DNA of 64,000 nt from Tilletiaria anomala UBC 951 (Eukaryota; Basidiomycota; Exobasidiomycetes; Georgefischeriales; Tilletiariaceae): contig NW_013546970.1 of assembly GCF_000711695.1 (NCBI RefSeq), positions 1 through 64,000 on the forward strand, read 5' to 3'. Shown in pieces: positions 23,638-35,855 of this stretch. The notes beneath the pieces were generated by a model. That model searched no databases. It was not told the DNA's origin and worked only from the letters and a program-made list of their open reading frames with translations. Both the position numbers and the translations under genes were made by a program. How positions within the stretch are numbered: the first letter of the stretch is position 1; each line of letters begins with the position of its first letter.

Positions 23638-26600
23638 CTATTCCATGGCTCTCCTCTCTTGCTCGAACTTGCTGAGCACGCGCGCCTCATACATGTTGCC
23701 CAGCTCCGTGGCACTGCTTTGGATCCAGGCAGAGCTCATGATCTGCGAAGCGCGAAGGCGTCTGGCTGGCTCGGGATGGAGCAACGCGGCAACAAGTTTC
23801 TTGGCTGATAGGGACACAATGGCAAGAGCAGCCCAGACGAGTCAGATGCTAACCTGCGAAGAAGTTGGGCGACGGGCTTACCATCTTGGTTGACATAGTC
23901 GTCGATCTCTGTGTACACGGCGCCCATGATGCGGTTGACGAGATCCTGCTTCGCCTTGGCGGCATACTCCATGTCAGCGACGGAGCCATCGAGCATGATC
24001 AGCTCCTCGTCTTCTTCGAGGCCATGCTGGCGAATCCACCTTCGATCGATGACGCCGCTCTCGAGCAGGTGCTGCTGGATTTGGAACTGCAGATGCTCAA
24101 GGTTGATATGATCGCCGTGATCGAAAGGGTGCGATCCGCTCAACGTCAGGTGCAGCGTTGCGCCCATGGCCCACAGGTCCAACCCGCGCGGGTCGTACTC
24201 CTCCCCTGTGACCTTGACTCTCAGAGCTTCGCTGGAGAGGTAGACGAGCGTCCCGCAGAGGCTGCTCGAGCGAGGTGGTTGGTTACCGACAAGTTGGAAG
24301 CCCGTCGCGAGCCCAAAGTCGCCCAGCTGGATGCGCGGGAAACGACCATAGTTGAGCAGTAGGACATTCTCTGGCTTGATGTCTCGGTGGGCTATGCCTT
24401 TCGCGTGCAGGTACTGGACGGCCTTGGCGAGCTGGTAGAAGATGAACTTTGCCTCCGAGTCCGTCAAGCGGCCGTGGTTGCCACACACGTAGTTGAAGAG
24501 GTCGCCAGCACAAACAAGGTTCATGAGAAAGTACCTGTGAGGCGGAAGGAAGGACGCAAGCTGTAGCTGGCGCCTCGCGCTGTTGTCAGAAGCAATCACT
24601 CACACGTGCTGCTCGTCTTGTGTCCAGTCGATAAGTTTGTTGATGTTGGGCTGTTGTCGACATCACTAGTCAGTCACGGTCGCGAAGATGAACACTACAC
24701 TCCTTACATGCGTCAACCTCTTGAGCAGCTTGTATTCCCTGCGCAGATTCTTACGGTCTTCTTCGTTGACTAACAATGACTTGGGCTGCCTCTTGCATGC
24801 CACTTGATAACCTGTCTTGCTGTCCGAAGCGAGTAAGACCAATGCGTAACTCCCGCTATAAGTGCCTTTCTTGGTCAGCTAATGGCCCGACGCGCGTCGT
24901 GCGGCGTCCTTGAACATCCAACACTCACGTCCCCAAGACCCTGCTCGAGATACGCCAACGCTTGAGCTGGGTTGATATAAGCAACATGAGCGCACATATA
25001 GCTCATCTCCTTGCACGTCACACCTGGCGCACCTCGACGCTCTCCTTGGCAGCAAGCTGATCCTCTTTGACGAGGTGCACATATGTAAAGCTCTGGCATC
25101 CAGGGATTTGAAGAACGTCGCCATGTGTGAGAATCGCAAAGGAGCCTTTCATCTTCTCCCCGTTGAGCAAAAGGCCGAGCGTGGAGATGTCCTGCAAGAC
25201 CCAATGACGATCAAGGGCGGTGTGCGCTTAGCGCTCAACATTCATTCAAGCAAGGAGCGCCTGATTTGCGACGCTTGCAGCACCAAGAAGCGCACCTCGC
25301 AGTAGACAAATGAGTGATTCGAATCAGTTCTGCAGAGGAGAGGCGTCAATGTGTGCTCTTCTCAGGCAGATAAAATGCAGTCTGAGCCCCAACCTGTGAG
25401 CATACAACCGGAAATGCTGCGCATCAAGCATTTTGGAGGTCAGGCGCACATCAAACAAGGCCGCTCCTGAGTATCGTGCTTACGCTTCTCGACACGCGAG
25501 GATCAGGCACAACGTAGTCGCTGCCAAACCAGAAGAGAGACGGAGAAACGAAGGCGAGGACAACACCAGAGCTTGGAAGGTCAGCACACTGGTAGCGAGC
25601 AACGTGTCTGTGGTGCACGAACGAGTCCGCATTGCGTCCGACGATGAAAGGCCTGTTGATCTGCAGGGAAAGTACTATCACGCGAAGGCATGCGGTCGAT
25701 CGGAAAGTCAGCAATCAGCCAACCGAACTGTGAACGCACGGTGCGGGACTCTTTGAAAAAGCAGATGTAATCATGTTTGTGGCAGAGGGGAACTGTGCGG
25801 AAGGCATACCCTGCTTCAATCCTGCTCTGCCGGTCTCAAGTCTGGCCACCTCATGCGCGGGATCGTACTTGTCCTCGCTAGAGCTGCGCACGATACGGAT
25901 TGCCGGCTTGCGCTTCATGGGCCTCGATTGAGATGTGCTGCCAGCAGCCATCACATTGCCCGCGTTGCATTGGGCTTCATCTTTGCCATCCACGTTCATG
26001 GCGACTGGATCACTCGTGAGCATATTAGGCGAGGAGGGCAGCAGCAGCAAGTCCAACCCTTCGTCGCTCAGGGGGATCTTTCGCTTTTCCCTGCTCTTTG
26101 CTTCATCTTTGAATTTCGGCTTTGATTGATTGCATGGTTCGATCGCGCAGGCCATGTCTTGCAATGCAGAATCTTCGCATGATTTTCCCTCAAGCTCCCA
26201 GACCTTGCAAGCAATGAGCTCTTTCGCGGTCGTAAAGCCGGATGTATGCGCGTCTTTCACTTTGGGAGCTTTGGGATAATGCGACACAAGAGCGCGAGCG
26301 GGAGGGTCGCAGATTCTGGAGCTCATTGCCGTCATACCAGATGGAGGAGCCCAGGTAGCCTCTGAAGTGGCAGGTGAAAGCTTGATGGGAGGCAGCTGAA
26401 TGCGTTTGCGCTGTGGTCCTCTTTCCTGAGCTTGCGCAGAAGAGGCATTGCAAGGACCTTGGCTTGTGCTTGTAGCGCTCATGATGTCCCTAGCCATTTG
26501 CAAATCATCTGCATCGACGTGCAAAGAGACTGAGTGGAAGTGGCGAGGAGCGTCTGCCAGCGAGCTTGCTGATGTAAGTGGGATGATTGCGGACGCTATC

Positions 26601-26695
26601 GCTTCAGATCTGTCAGCCTGCGTAGAGGAGCGCGATTGATCTCGGTGTGGCGAGCGTAAGTTCTGAGTCCAGCAGCATACAGCTAGGTTCGCCAT
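23638..26695 (-). CDS. FHA-domain checkpoint kinase (Chk2/Cds1/Rad53-like)
   Basis: Predicted DNA-damage or replication checkpoint Ser/Thr kinase. Eleven exons join in phase (750 residues): 26695-25810, 25674-25623, 25520-25484, 25416-25394, 25329-25296, 25191-25024, 24966-24929, 24855-24708, 24650-24604, 24534-23882, 23804-23638. A disordered N-terminus of about 290 residues carries a few TQ/SQ sites. The single FHA domain (about 290-395) shows RPFIVGRN, PDPRVSRSHFRLYA and DISTLGLLLNG. The kinase domain (about 403-720) has VLGTGSYALV, VACKR, HRDIKPENV and GDFGLA. The usual APE is SSE (CGTLVYLSSEAL). One FHA in front of the kinase fits Cds1/Chk2 or Dun1 rather than Rad53, which has two. The start is the first ATG of the open frame and is uncertain; a later Met (MARDIMSATS) is an alternative. 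Confidence 0.87.
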
Positions 26696-28522
26696 GTTCT
26701 CAATGTTGGCGCACTGCTTGAACAAAGGCTTCCTTTTTGGTGGAAGGTGTCGCAAGGGCAGCTCCAATCCGGGTCAACCGTCACCGTGTGTGCGTGACAC
26801 AGTTCATCAGAGCGGAACTTGTGACATTTCTTTTTAGGCTCGCTCCCTGATTGCACTTTTCAAGATCCAACGGTGGGGTGACGTCACAGCACATTGGGAA
26901 GGTGGGGCCAAGCACGGCAGCGATCGCTGATAGAACATCTTCCCAGCGAACCCACTATGGACAAAACTGCTGTTTCGAGCTTCCTCTTCTGGACAAGTGC
27001 GGTCTGCGGATGCCGCTACCGGCTCCGAAGCTGGGCACGCTTGACAGACAGGACAAATCTGCATAGGTAAGCAGTCAGCTTTCAGCTCGTCAGAGGGCCA
27101 GGCGGTGGAAGACATCCACACATCGGCCAGAAGAATGAGTGAAAGAACACATGTGAGGCGATGCAGAGGTGCGCATCGCGTTCCCCGTTGATGAATCCGT
27201 TGACTGTGTATACCGTGGAGCCAACTGGGTCAGGGCGTTGGCAGGCGTTGATCTGACGATCTCCGAATTACATTCAACAGCGAATACGAAGGTGGAACGT
27301 CAGGTGGCTAAGTATAGGGTTACTGTGTAGAAGATATATGGACTGGAAGATGTGGCGATCGGGTGGGCGCAGCGCGCCTGACACGCCTGATACTGTCCCT
27401 CTCTCCGTCAGTCGCCCCCACACGGTGCAGCCCCTCTGTCCGTAGACTACAAGATTGCATGAGACGCGAGGAGGCACAAGGTCAGAGGGGGTGGGGCTGG
27501 GGTGATTTGTGAGCGTGAAAGGGCAGGCAGTGAGGCAAGAGACTGCGGATCTGGTAAGATGGTGCAGGGCCGCCGGCCACAGAAGGGCAGCACTGTTCTG
27601 GCGCCTTGTAGCTGCACATCGTACATTTGACCCCTTAAGAGTTGAGGGTGCGATGACACTGGCACAGTGGTAGGCCCCCGCACTGGCAAGGGGCTGGAGT
27701 TTTTAACCATGAAGATGAGCTGAAGATGAAAATCAAATTTCAGTTGGCCCGTTGTCCTCCACCTGACCAGTCTGATGGAAGTTGCACTAGTGTCGCCAGC
27801 CAAGAGGCCGTGGAAGCAGGAGGATGTAGGGCTGCTACAACTCATCGCGCTGAATTTGTTTCAAGCGCGGCAGAGGCACAGAGCGCTGCCCTGTCGATCC
27901 TCCATCCGTTCCTTTCCTCTCGAATGTCGGTACCGAATGAAAAACGACGAAATTCGCTTCATCGACCAAGTGTCGAAGAGGTCTGCTTATCAATTCAGGC
28001 TCATCTACTGCACCCCGCGGAACAGCAGAAAGGAGAGATCTGAATGAGAGATATCTCCTTTCTTTCCTTGCTTCGATGGCTGGTGCTCGTTCCCCTCCAT
28101 GAAGCACTGCAAAGTGCAAAGATATCATGAATCTCAACATCTCCTTTGGAAATGAAGTTCATAAGCAGCTCCCGAGTCTGAAGCGAGTGGAGATATACAC
28201 TTTGGAAGGTGGTGGCGTCACCTGTACATCAGCGCATCAGCCTTGGCAACTCGTCTCCGCATCCTCTCGTCCAACATCCACCACTCCCATCCCATCCGAT
28301 CTGCCTTCATCCGCGCCCCGCCTCTCCTAGTCCAAAACCCCTTCACCCACTCCTCACCCTTTTCCGCGTCCTGCGGGTCGCCTTGTATCCATACCCACAC
28401 TCGTTCAACTCCACCGAAGTCGTTTCAGAGTGTCGCTCGCTTTAGAGGGTCAGTCCACGCGAAGCTTCCGTTCATCTCGGACATCAAGTGCAGGACTGGG
28501 AGGATCCCCGCAAAAAGTGACG
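26696..28522. other. Intergenic region upstream of checkpoint kinase and DPBB protein
   Basis: About 1.8 kb between divergent genes. Only short open frames without recognisable motifs are present. A tRNA-like A-box at about 27660 lacks a matching B-box. The last 250 bp before the DPBB gene are strongly C/T-rich, as is common in fungal promoters. Confidence 0.5.
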
Positions 28523-29334
28523 ATGCTGGGCAGATCGGTTGCATCGTTGGTCCTTGCGACTGCCCTCCTCATCGCCAGCGGTACCGAAGCTGTGCATTCA
28601 CACGGTCAGCAGTCGGTATTCAGAAGGCACGTGAAGGCCAAAGGCCGGAGGATTAGCTTGTATGCGTCGCGAGCGTTGCAGGCGCGAGGAGGGTCAGAAT
28701 TTAGCGGCATCTTTTCTGGACGAGCTACGAACTACGCACCAGGGCTAGGGTGAGTTATTTTTGTCACGGCCCTTTCTAGGCGATGCTGGCCAGACGTACT
28801 GACCTTGCATGGTGATGATCCATTGTCAGCGCGTGCGGCGGCTACAATACACCCAGCGAGTACGTGGTTGCGCTGAACTCTGCGCAATTTGGACAAGAGT
28901 GGTGCGGGAAGCAGATCTCTATCTGGGCGAATGGGCAGAGCGCAACAGCTCAGGTTGTCGACGAATGCCCTGGCTGCCCTGACGAAGCACTTGACATGTC
29001 GCCAGCGCTCTTCAGCCAGTTCGCACCCATTTCGCAAGGATTGTTCCAGATGAACTGGCAGGTCGTTGACGCCAATGCGCAGACAAGCTCCTCATCGAGC
29101 AACCAGTCGTCGAGCAAGAACACAAACACATCGAGTTCGCCCACCAGCATTAGCAGTAGCAGCACTTCCGCGACGAGCAATACAGGCACCCCTTACATCA
29201 ACGCAGCTGATACTAGTACGATGGCGTCTGGCGCGCCAATGGTCATATCGACAGGCTCTGACTCCAACCTGGCTGGACTGGGTCAGATTGTCAACGGCTT
29301 CGTCCAACTTGCTCAAGAAGGTCACCAAGGTTGA
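28523..29334 (+). CDS. Small secreted double-psi beta-barrel (RlpA-like) protein
   Basis: Predicted secreted protein of 243 residues from exons 28523-28749 and 28830-29334, joined in phase. A signal peptide covers about residues 1-23 (SVASLVLATALLIASGTEA), followed by a basic stretch with RR sites that could be Kex2-processed. The double-psi beta-barrel domain spans about 63-158: FSGRATNYAPGLGACGGY, VVALNSAQFG, then VVDECPGCPDEALDMSPALF, matching fungal barwin/expansin-like DPBB proteins. A Ser/Thr-rich tail follows that is probably O-glycosylated. Small DPBB proteins are common in fungal secretomes and some act on plant or fungal walls, but I cannot infer an enzyme activity. It is the clearest secreted, environment-facing protein in the window. 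Confidence 0.87.
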
Positions 29335-31627
29335 CGGAATCGCTGCAGCTGCCTGTTGCACAGGCATGCGCCCCGCGTCCTTCTCTGCTCTGTTTGTCGC
29401 GTCCGAAGCGTATGCCAGCTACTTCGCCTTTCCTAACCGTCTGAGCGCTCTCTTTGCTTTCCCGCCACCGGCACTCTTTGGTAACCCATTCTTTGCGCTC
29501 TATCGCCAGCTGCATTCACATGCACACGCTCTTTTCACCCTGCTCCACGCACACTGGACAGTGCGAGCCCATAGTTTGTCGCCCGTTCCAACAGCGCCCT
29601 CAAGCGGACAATATCAGCCTCCGATACCATCCTTCGTCCTCTCGCGCATATTGCACATTAGCATCTCTGTCCCCTTTGCCCGATCATCCGTATTTGCTCT
29701 GCAACAACCACATTCTACAGCAGCGCGCGACCATCGTCACGGTCGTTTATTTTCGCGCGGCACGGCTGCAACCTACGCAACCAGACACCGCCCGGATGGA
29801 GCACCATGCAAGCTCGTCGTCCATTCCCATTGCTATTCGCAACTCGTCTCTATATCTATTGTTCCTGCATGTACCATCCCTTAGCACCACCGCCTGCCCC
29901 TGTTAATTCATCGGTCATCATGTGACATATGTAATGGAAGGCACGTCGAACACACGCAGACATACCTACCTACACAGGTCTTTTTATGGGATTCATCTCG
30001 AGAGGACTGCAATGGAATGTTGGCGGCATCCTCCATTACGACAAAAGCTGGCAGTCGGCACGCATCGATTACATGCCACCATCTTGGCATGCGGCGAGCT
30101 GCCATCTGCGTGCATTGTGCAGAAGACCTGCTCATGCTCTTTTACGAGAGGCCACCATTGATGATGAATTGCTGGGCGTCCGTCCCAGTTGGCAGGCGGC
30201 GCCTTGGGTGATCCGTCAATCTGTTGTGAATGGCTGTGCACTGAGTTGGGGGATGCTGACGGGTTGCGTACCCGGTACCTCATCGCCATTCGCCGCTGAT
30301 CCAATCCTCGAGTCTCCTACTGAAGAAAGCAAGATGCGTTTTGTTCATTTTTGGGGGACGAAACTGACAGCAGATGCACGACTCTTCCAAATCCCATACT
30401 CCTGGAACGCCGAGGAAAAAAAGAAGAAAGAACAGAAAAGAGCGGAAGCGGGTCTTTTTTTCTGTGGAAAACCTTGGCTGCAATTAGGCGCCACATGGCA
30501 ACTGTGGCACGGCGGCCGAGAGTCACCAATCCCGACATGCGGCATCTCCAAGCGCGGAAAACGAGACGGACGAAGAAATGAGGGCCAGGGGGCCGCCAGG
30601 ATCCCCCATAGCCTCGCGCGTTCGTCTGAATGCTCCGGAATCCCGCGGAGCACCTTTCGAAATTCCGGGCGATCGGAAGGATTCGCAAAGGAAAAATTGG
30701 ACAATGACCGAAACTCTAGACGCTGTCCCGGGTGCTTGTGTGTGTGCTCCTTTCTCGTATGTGCACTGCGCGCCTATGCCCCGATGCGCGGACCTCCTCC
30801 CTTGTTGGCTTGTGGCCAGCAGCACGGATGAGCGCACACTGCACCCTTGATGACAAGGCACCAGCCCTGTGTATTCCTGCCTGGCACGGCACTCCGTCGA
30901 TCCTGTTTCGGTGTGCACTGTGCTGGCTGCATCATCTCACCATCAGTCACCATGATCATTAAGAGGAACAGCCTTTCGTCTCGCCCATCTATGATCCTAC
31001 CTGCAGGCTACATCCTCACCTACCTTCTTCACCGACACCATCGGCTACGGCCACGACATCTCCGCAACAGCATCGATGCTGGTTGGCGAGAACTGCCGTT
31101 GAGTACCCCTGATCCCCCACTCCCCGGTCGCACGGGCACTTTCCGGCCTGCCCGCTCGTGTTGCAATTTGACGGAGCATCAAGCACTCCAACAAACCGTC
31201 CCGATCACGTCAATCCTATATCTTGTCGCCCTCAAGGCATAAGCTTCTTTTTTGCTGGCTCTTCGACGACAAGCAGCAGCATCCGCTACTTCGTATTCCA
31301 TTGAATACATCCTGTCGTCTGCTCTGGCGAGGGTTGCTTGACCAAGTGGTTCGAGGTGAGTGGGGCGGCGGCACCGAGCCCACAGGCATGCGGCATGGCA
31401 GTGCTGACGACAGGACCGATTCCTTCTTGTCTCCCTGTTCCCTTCCACTACCCTTCCATGACTTGGCCCCTCTATCACATTTACCTGCATTATCTGCTTG
31501 CTTTGCATGCACTTCTCTTCATATCTGCCATTCTACCCTGGTACCCTCGTACATGGTCATCGCGCTCAGAACGCAACAAACCTCGCACCCGCCAAAGAGG
31601 CGGGCGTAACCGCAGCGGGTGGGCGAC
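29335..31627. other. Long intergenic region (2.3 kb)
   Basis: No convincing coding region on either strand. It holds the DPBB 3' UTR and a long upstream region for the Ser-rich protein gene. A possible 5'-UTR intron with a GTGAGT donor at 31353 lies near the downstream gene. The length is well above the local norm, so a long 5' UTR or a non-coding transcript is possible. Confidence 0.45.
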
Positions 31628-34600
31628 ATGAGTCCTACAGCAACAGCACCAAAGCTGCCACCTGCTCAGCTCATTGCGCCGATCGAGGACTTGACATTGA
31701 TTAGTGGCCTGCTGGAGCCAGACGATAGCAGCTCGGACGAGGAAAAGCCCCGGAGTCGCCGGTCCAAGAGTCCCTCTGCACGCTCCAAAAGCCCATCCGG
31801 CACTGTTGATCCTGCAGCTGGCCTCAAACACAAGTCTTCGAAGGACCGGCTGGCGAATGCGATTATCGATGGAGGCGCAGCGGCGCCGCCGAGGTCGACG
31901 ACCTTGCGCTCGGGCGCCAGCTTTACGGCAGATGATAACGCGCCGCCCGTGCCAAAATCATCTGTTCTTGCGGCGGCGACCAAGTTGCCCGCCGCGACAG
32001 CGAGCCCATCCGCCTACCCTGGAGCGACCATGAAGTCTTCACCTGTAGCAGTTCAATCGCCGCTTCCCGCGTCGTCCTCACCCGAGCCGACATCTTCCCC
32101 CAGATCGGGTGGTCCGCCTTCCCCAATCATAGGGCGACCCCGGTCAGGGAGCCGGCGCAGCTCGGGCTTCCTCTCGCGCATCACCAGCGGTGGCCGCACG
32201 TCCTCTTCAGCGTCCAACGACCTTGCGCTCTTCCCATCGCGCGACAGCACCCACTCGCAGTCCTCCTCATCGAAACGCAACAATCGCGCGAGCGAATCGC
32301 CCAAGGCGGACATGGTTGACCTTGCGAAGCCGAAGAGCAAGTTCAAGAGCGGTGTCAACTGGAATGCCGTCGGCGTGTATGGCGCCAACCCCGACGATGA
32401 TGCTTTCATGCAGTCGTCGCCCACGCGTGAGGGCGGGCCTGAGCTCGAGGACGAGATAGGCGCTCTGGACGACGCGCCAGCAGCGTCATCAACATTAGCC
32501 TCCGCATCAGCAGCAACAGATTCTGGCCCTGCCGAGGGAACTGGCGCGGCGCGATCGCATCGGCAGTCGAACATCAAGGAGCTGCAGGAGATCGCCGGCA
32601 TGGGCAGCACGGCTGCCGTACGCGCGCTCGCCAATAACTCTGACCTCAGTGCCGTGCTGTTCCCCGCGGCGCGCAAGGCGGTGCAGCAGCAGGAGGCCAA
32701 CGCGCAGGCTTTTGCTGCAATGGGTTTCCAGTCTGTTCCTACTTCGAGCCGCTTGCAAGCGTCACCCTCGTCACCGCGCGATGCGCCTGGCAGCGCGCCC
32801 CTGCGCCCCGCCACAGCAACAGCGTCACTTCCGCTTGATGCTTCCACATCGCCTTCCTCGTCTACAGCGCAGCAGATGTGCCAGGCTTCGCTCCGCGGCA
32901 CCAGTGCCGGTGCCGGCAGCGCATCGCCCGTCTCGGGGTCTGTCTTCGTCAACGGCCGGCCGCAGCAGGCAAGGGGCCTGTCAGAGCGGGTCGTCAACGA
33001 GGCGGCGCAGAGAGTGCTGCAGGAGGCTCGAAGCGCTGCGATGGGCCGAGCTACGACTCTCAACCCGCAGTCTACCGCTCTCAATGTTGGTCCGCCTTCC
33101 CAGAGGTCGATGCCGCAGCAGAATCAGCAGCTAGTACCAAATTTGAATGGTAACGGAAGCGCAAGCAGCAACGGCACTGGGCCGGCCAAAGTCGCCAGTA
33201 GCGGCAGTGCGCCGCCTTCTGCATATAAGGCCCCGGCTGCAGCCGTGGCTACCGAGAGGGGTAACAGAAGTGAAGATGCCAAAAGCGCTGGTCAGTCAAG
33301 CGAAGTCCATGGAAGCAGCAAAGACTCGGTCAAGGACTCCCGCCGACGCAGCCTGCTCTCCATGCCCAGCTTCCATAAGGAGAAGAAGGAGAAGGAGGAC
33401 AAGCGGCAGACGCGCAGTCGCGGGCCGTCGCGTGCTAGTACTCCACCGCCTGAAGGGCCAAGGACAGGAGGTGGTGGAGGGACGCCGGGAAATGGGAATA
33501 GCAAAGCGGCGATGGAGGAGGGGACGAGCGTACCCGGTCGTAGACGTAGATGGGCCGACACGCGCGAGCTGGACCTGCTCGCTACGGAGCTGGCCGCACA
33601 GGCGCTTGCAGATCAGCACCTCTCACAGGGCGTAAGCCATTTCCCCTTCTCAGCACCGATCAGCGCGCAGCTCATGCAGATGCCTACACAGCAGCTCATG
33701 TCGTCTTCTTCGCGCGCCAACTCAGCGCACGGGCACAGCAATCCCGGCAGCGCCAGCGTCGGCGGCAACGGCGGCGGTGGTGGTGGTGGGATGTTCATGA
33801 CTCCGTCTAATCAGAGTCAGATCAGCTTCCATGGCGGCAGCTCCGGCAGCGCCACATCTTCCGCCAGTGGGCATGTCCTGGGAGGCGGTCTCGGCCCCCT
33901 TTCGCAGATCAAGCCCAACTCTCTCCCGGCTAGCGCTGTGCCGGACAGCGCGATGACACGCTCGTCGCCACCTGGGAGTGGCTTTGCAATGGTAAGAATT
34001 GGCGTGCATATCTCCGCCAGCTGCATAGGCTGACCTTGATTTTCTCTCCCTCTTCTTCCTGGATGCGCAGAATGCCAATGAGACACGCTCGCTCGACTCG
34101 ATGTCCATACACAGCGTCGGTAGCATCCCGCGCACCACACGCTCGATGCCTGGCACGCCTTACACCAGCACTCGCTCGCAGCTCGGCAGTTTGCCACCGG
34201 ATATGCTCACCGGCCTTGGCGACGGACCGTACCCCTCGCTCGGACGCCGCCTGCCTCTCGACCCAATGGACGCGATCGGCCTAGATCCCTTCGGCTTCCC
34301 CGTCTCCCGGGACCAATCCCTCTTCGAGACCAGCTCTCTGCCCGGCCAACCGATCACAACGCACAGCACCAGCAGCCGACACGCATCAATCGGCTCGAAC
34401 GACTCAAAGCACCTCAAGAAGGCTGTCATATCCATGTCGATGAACGATCCCAACTCGGCAGCGCAGGGACTCGTCAAGCAATCCAGGTCCGGTTGGTCCA
34501 GTCCGTTCGGCGGAGGTAGTCGGAGCAACAGCCGACCACCGAGTCGTTCAGTCACACCGACGCACAGCAACAGCAATTTGCGCGAGAAGGCCAAGGCGCA

Positions 34601-35855
34601 GGAAATGGCGGTGCATGAGAAGGCACAGGCATCAGAAAAGAGGCAAGATAAGGACGCGTCGAGGCCATCTGCTGCAGCGGCCTCTGCAGAAGATGCGGGA
34701 CCACGGACGGAGACACGGCCCACAGCTCCGCGCCAATTATCCGCAGCTTCCAATGAATCAGCCAAGGAATCGGGTGCGAAGCAACAAGAATTTGCAGCAG
34801 ACATGTCCATACTCTCGCAGTCCTCTGGAGCCGGGCGCTCGACGCTGTCGGTCAACACAATTGCCATGTCGAAGCAACAGTCGCGGATGTCCTTCTTTGG
34901 CAGTCTCAGGCGCAAGAGTCAGGTTGACCTACACGATGGGAGCCTAAAGCCGTCAGTTGCGACTGCGCCAAGTCTTCCGCCGCTGCCTGCCAGTCCTGTC
35001 GCACGGAATGGCTCAGCAGCCGCGCCTGTGGGGTCTTCCGCCTCCATACAGGTACAAGCTGATGCATGCCATATCGTGCGACGGCGCTCCAAGTCGGAAT
35101 CGTCACCACGCTCTGGCAGGCTGTCGCGTTTCATGAGTCGCTTCGGTGGCAACTCGCGAACGTCATCGCAGCAGAACAGTGCCGAGTCATCCGGTGCGAC
35201 GACGCCATCCATGCCGCCGGTCAACAAGGCCGCACTCACCAAAGCGCAACAAAGGGTGGATCAGGGTGCCGCTGCTCGCGGAGCGCCGTCCACCCCGGGG
35301 AGCCGCACAAACTCGCCAGCGACAACGTTCCACAGCGTCGCATCGGCTGAAACGTCGCTGCAGGAACAGGCGCGCGGGTTAAGACCAGAGGGTACTGCTA
35401 CACACGCAGCGACTCAACCAGCAGCAGCCTTTGCAAATGCCAGTGCTCCTGCCAGCAACAATGCGGATGCGGGTCGCAAGCTAGACTTGTCCAACAGCTC
35501 CGCACAGCCTCGACAGCAGTTACACCAACAGCCACAGCATCGCGCGCCGTCGTCTAGCCCGAGCGTCGGCTCGCAAGGTGCTGATGGCGACCTGTCGCCA
35601 CCCACGAGCGAATCGATGGGCGAAGCGGCGAGCGTCCGTACGCCCAGCACGGAGATGAGCGGGAGCTACGGCGTCGCTGCAGCTTTTGTGTCGGAGCTGG
35701 GCAACGGCAAACTAGCCGGTGTCAGTGGGAACGCCAACGCGAGCGTTGGCAGCGTCGTGACAAGGGTGTTTAGTACCGGTTCGGGCGCGTCTGGAGCGCT
35801 TAAGGGTGCGCCGGCTACTCCTTCTGCACCTGCTGCACAGGCGAACATGATCTGA
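31628..35855 (+). CDS. Very large serine-rich, largely disordered protein of unknown function
   Basis: 1,382 residues from exons 31628-33991 and 34071-35855. The join restores GFAMNANETRSL in phase, and the intron has a GTAAGA donor and a GCGCAG acceptor. Composition is dominated by Ser, Ala, Pro and Gly with many SP/TP and RS/RRxS sites, as in heavily phosphorylated scaffold proteins. I recognise no domain. Two short segments look ordered and could be conserved: SNIKELQEIAGMGSTAAVRA at about residue 315 and RRWADTRELDLLATELAAQA at about 640. Several basic-Ser patches (GSRRSSGFLSRI, GRLSRFMSRFG) may be membrane- or kinase-binding. It could be a cortical or signalling scaffold, but that is only inference from composition. 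The ATG is preceded by GAC and the frame is closed soon upstream. Confidence 0.8.

Noticed and set aside
24875-25204. Alternative reading of the kinase N-lobe with the segment ending AYLEQGLGD
   Set aside because: The other frame with acceptor at 24856-24857 gives WRISSRVLGTGSYALV, a proper glycine loop, with phases that close on both sides.
27655-27710. tRNA-like A-box (TGGCACAGTGG) suggesting a tRNA gene
   Set aside because: No GGTTCGANNCC-type B-box follows at the right distance and no cloverleaf with a 7-bp acceptor stem can be formed.
29066-29884. Frame of about 270 codons overlapping the DPBB gene end
   Set aside because: It overlaps the confident DPBB exon in another frame and continues into low-complexity 3' sequence without motifs.
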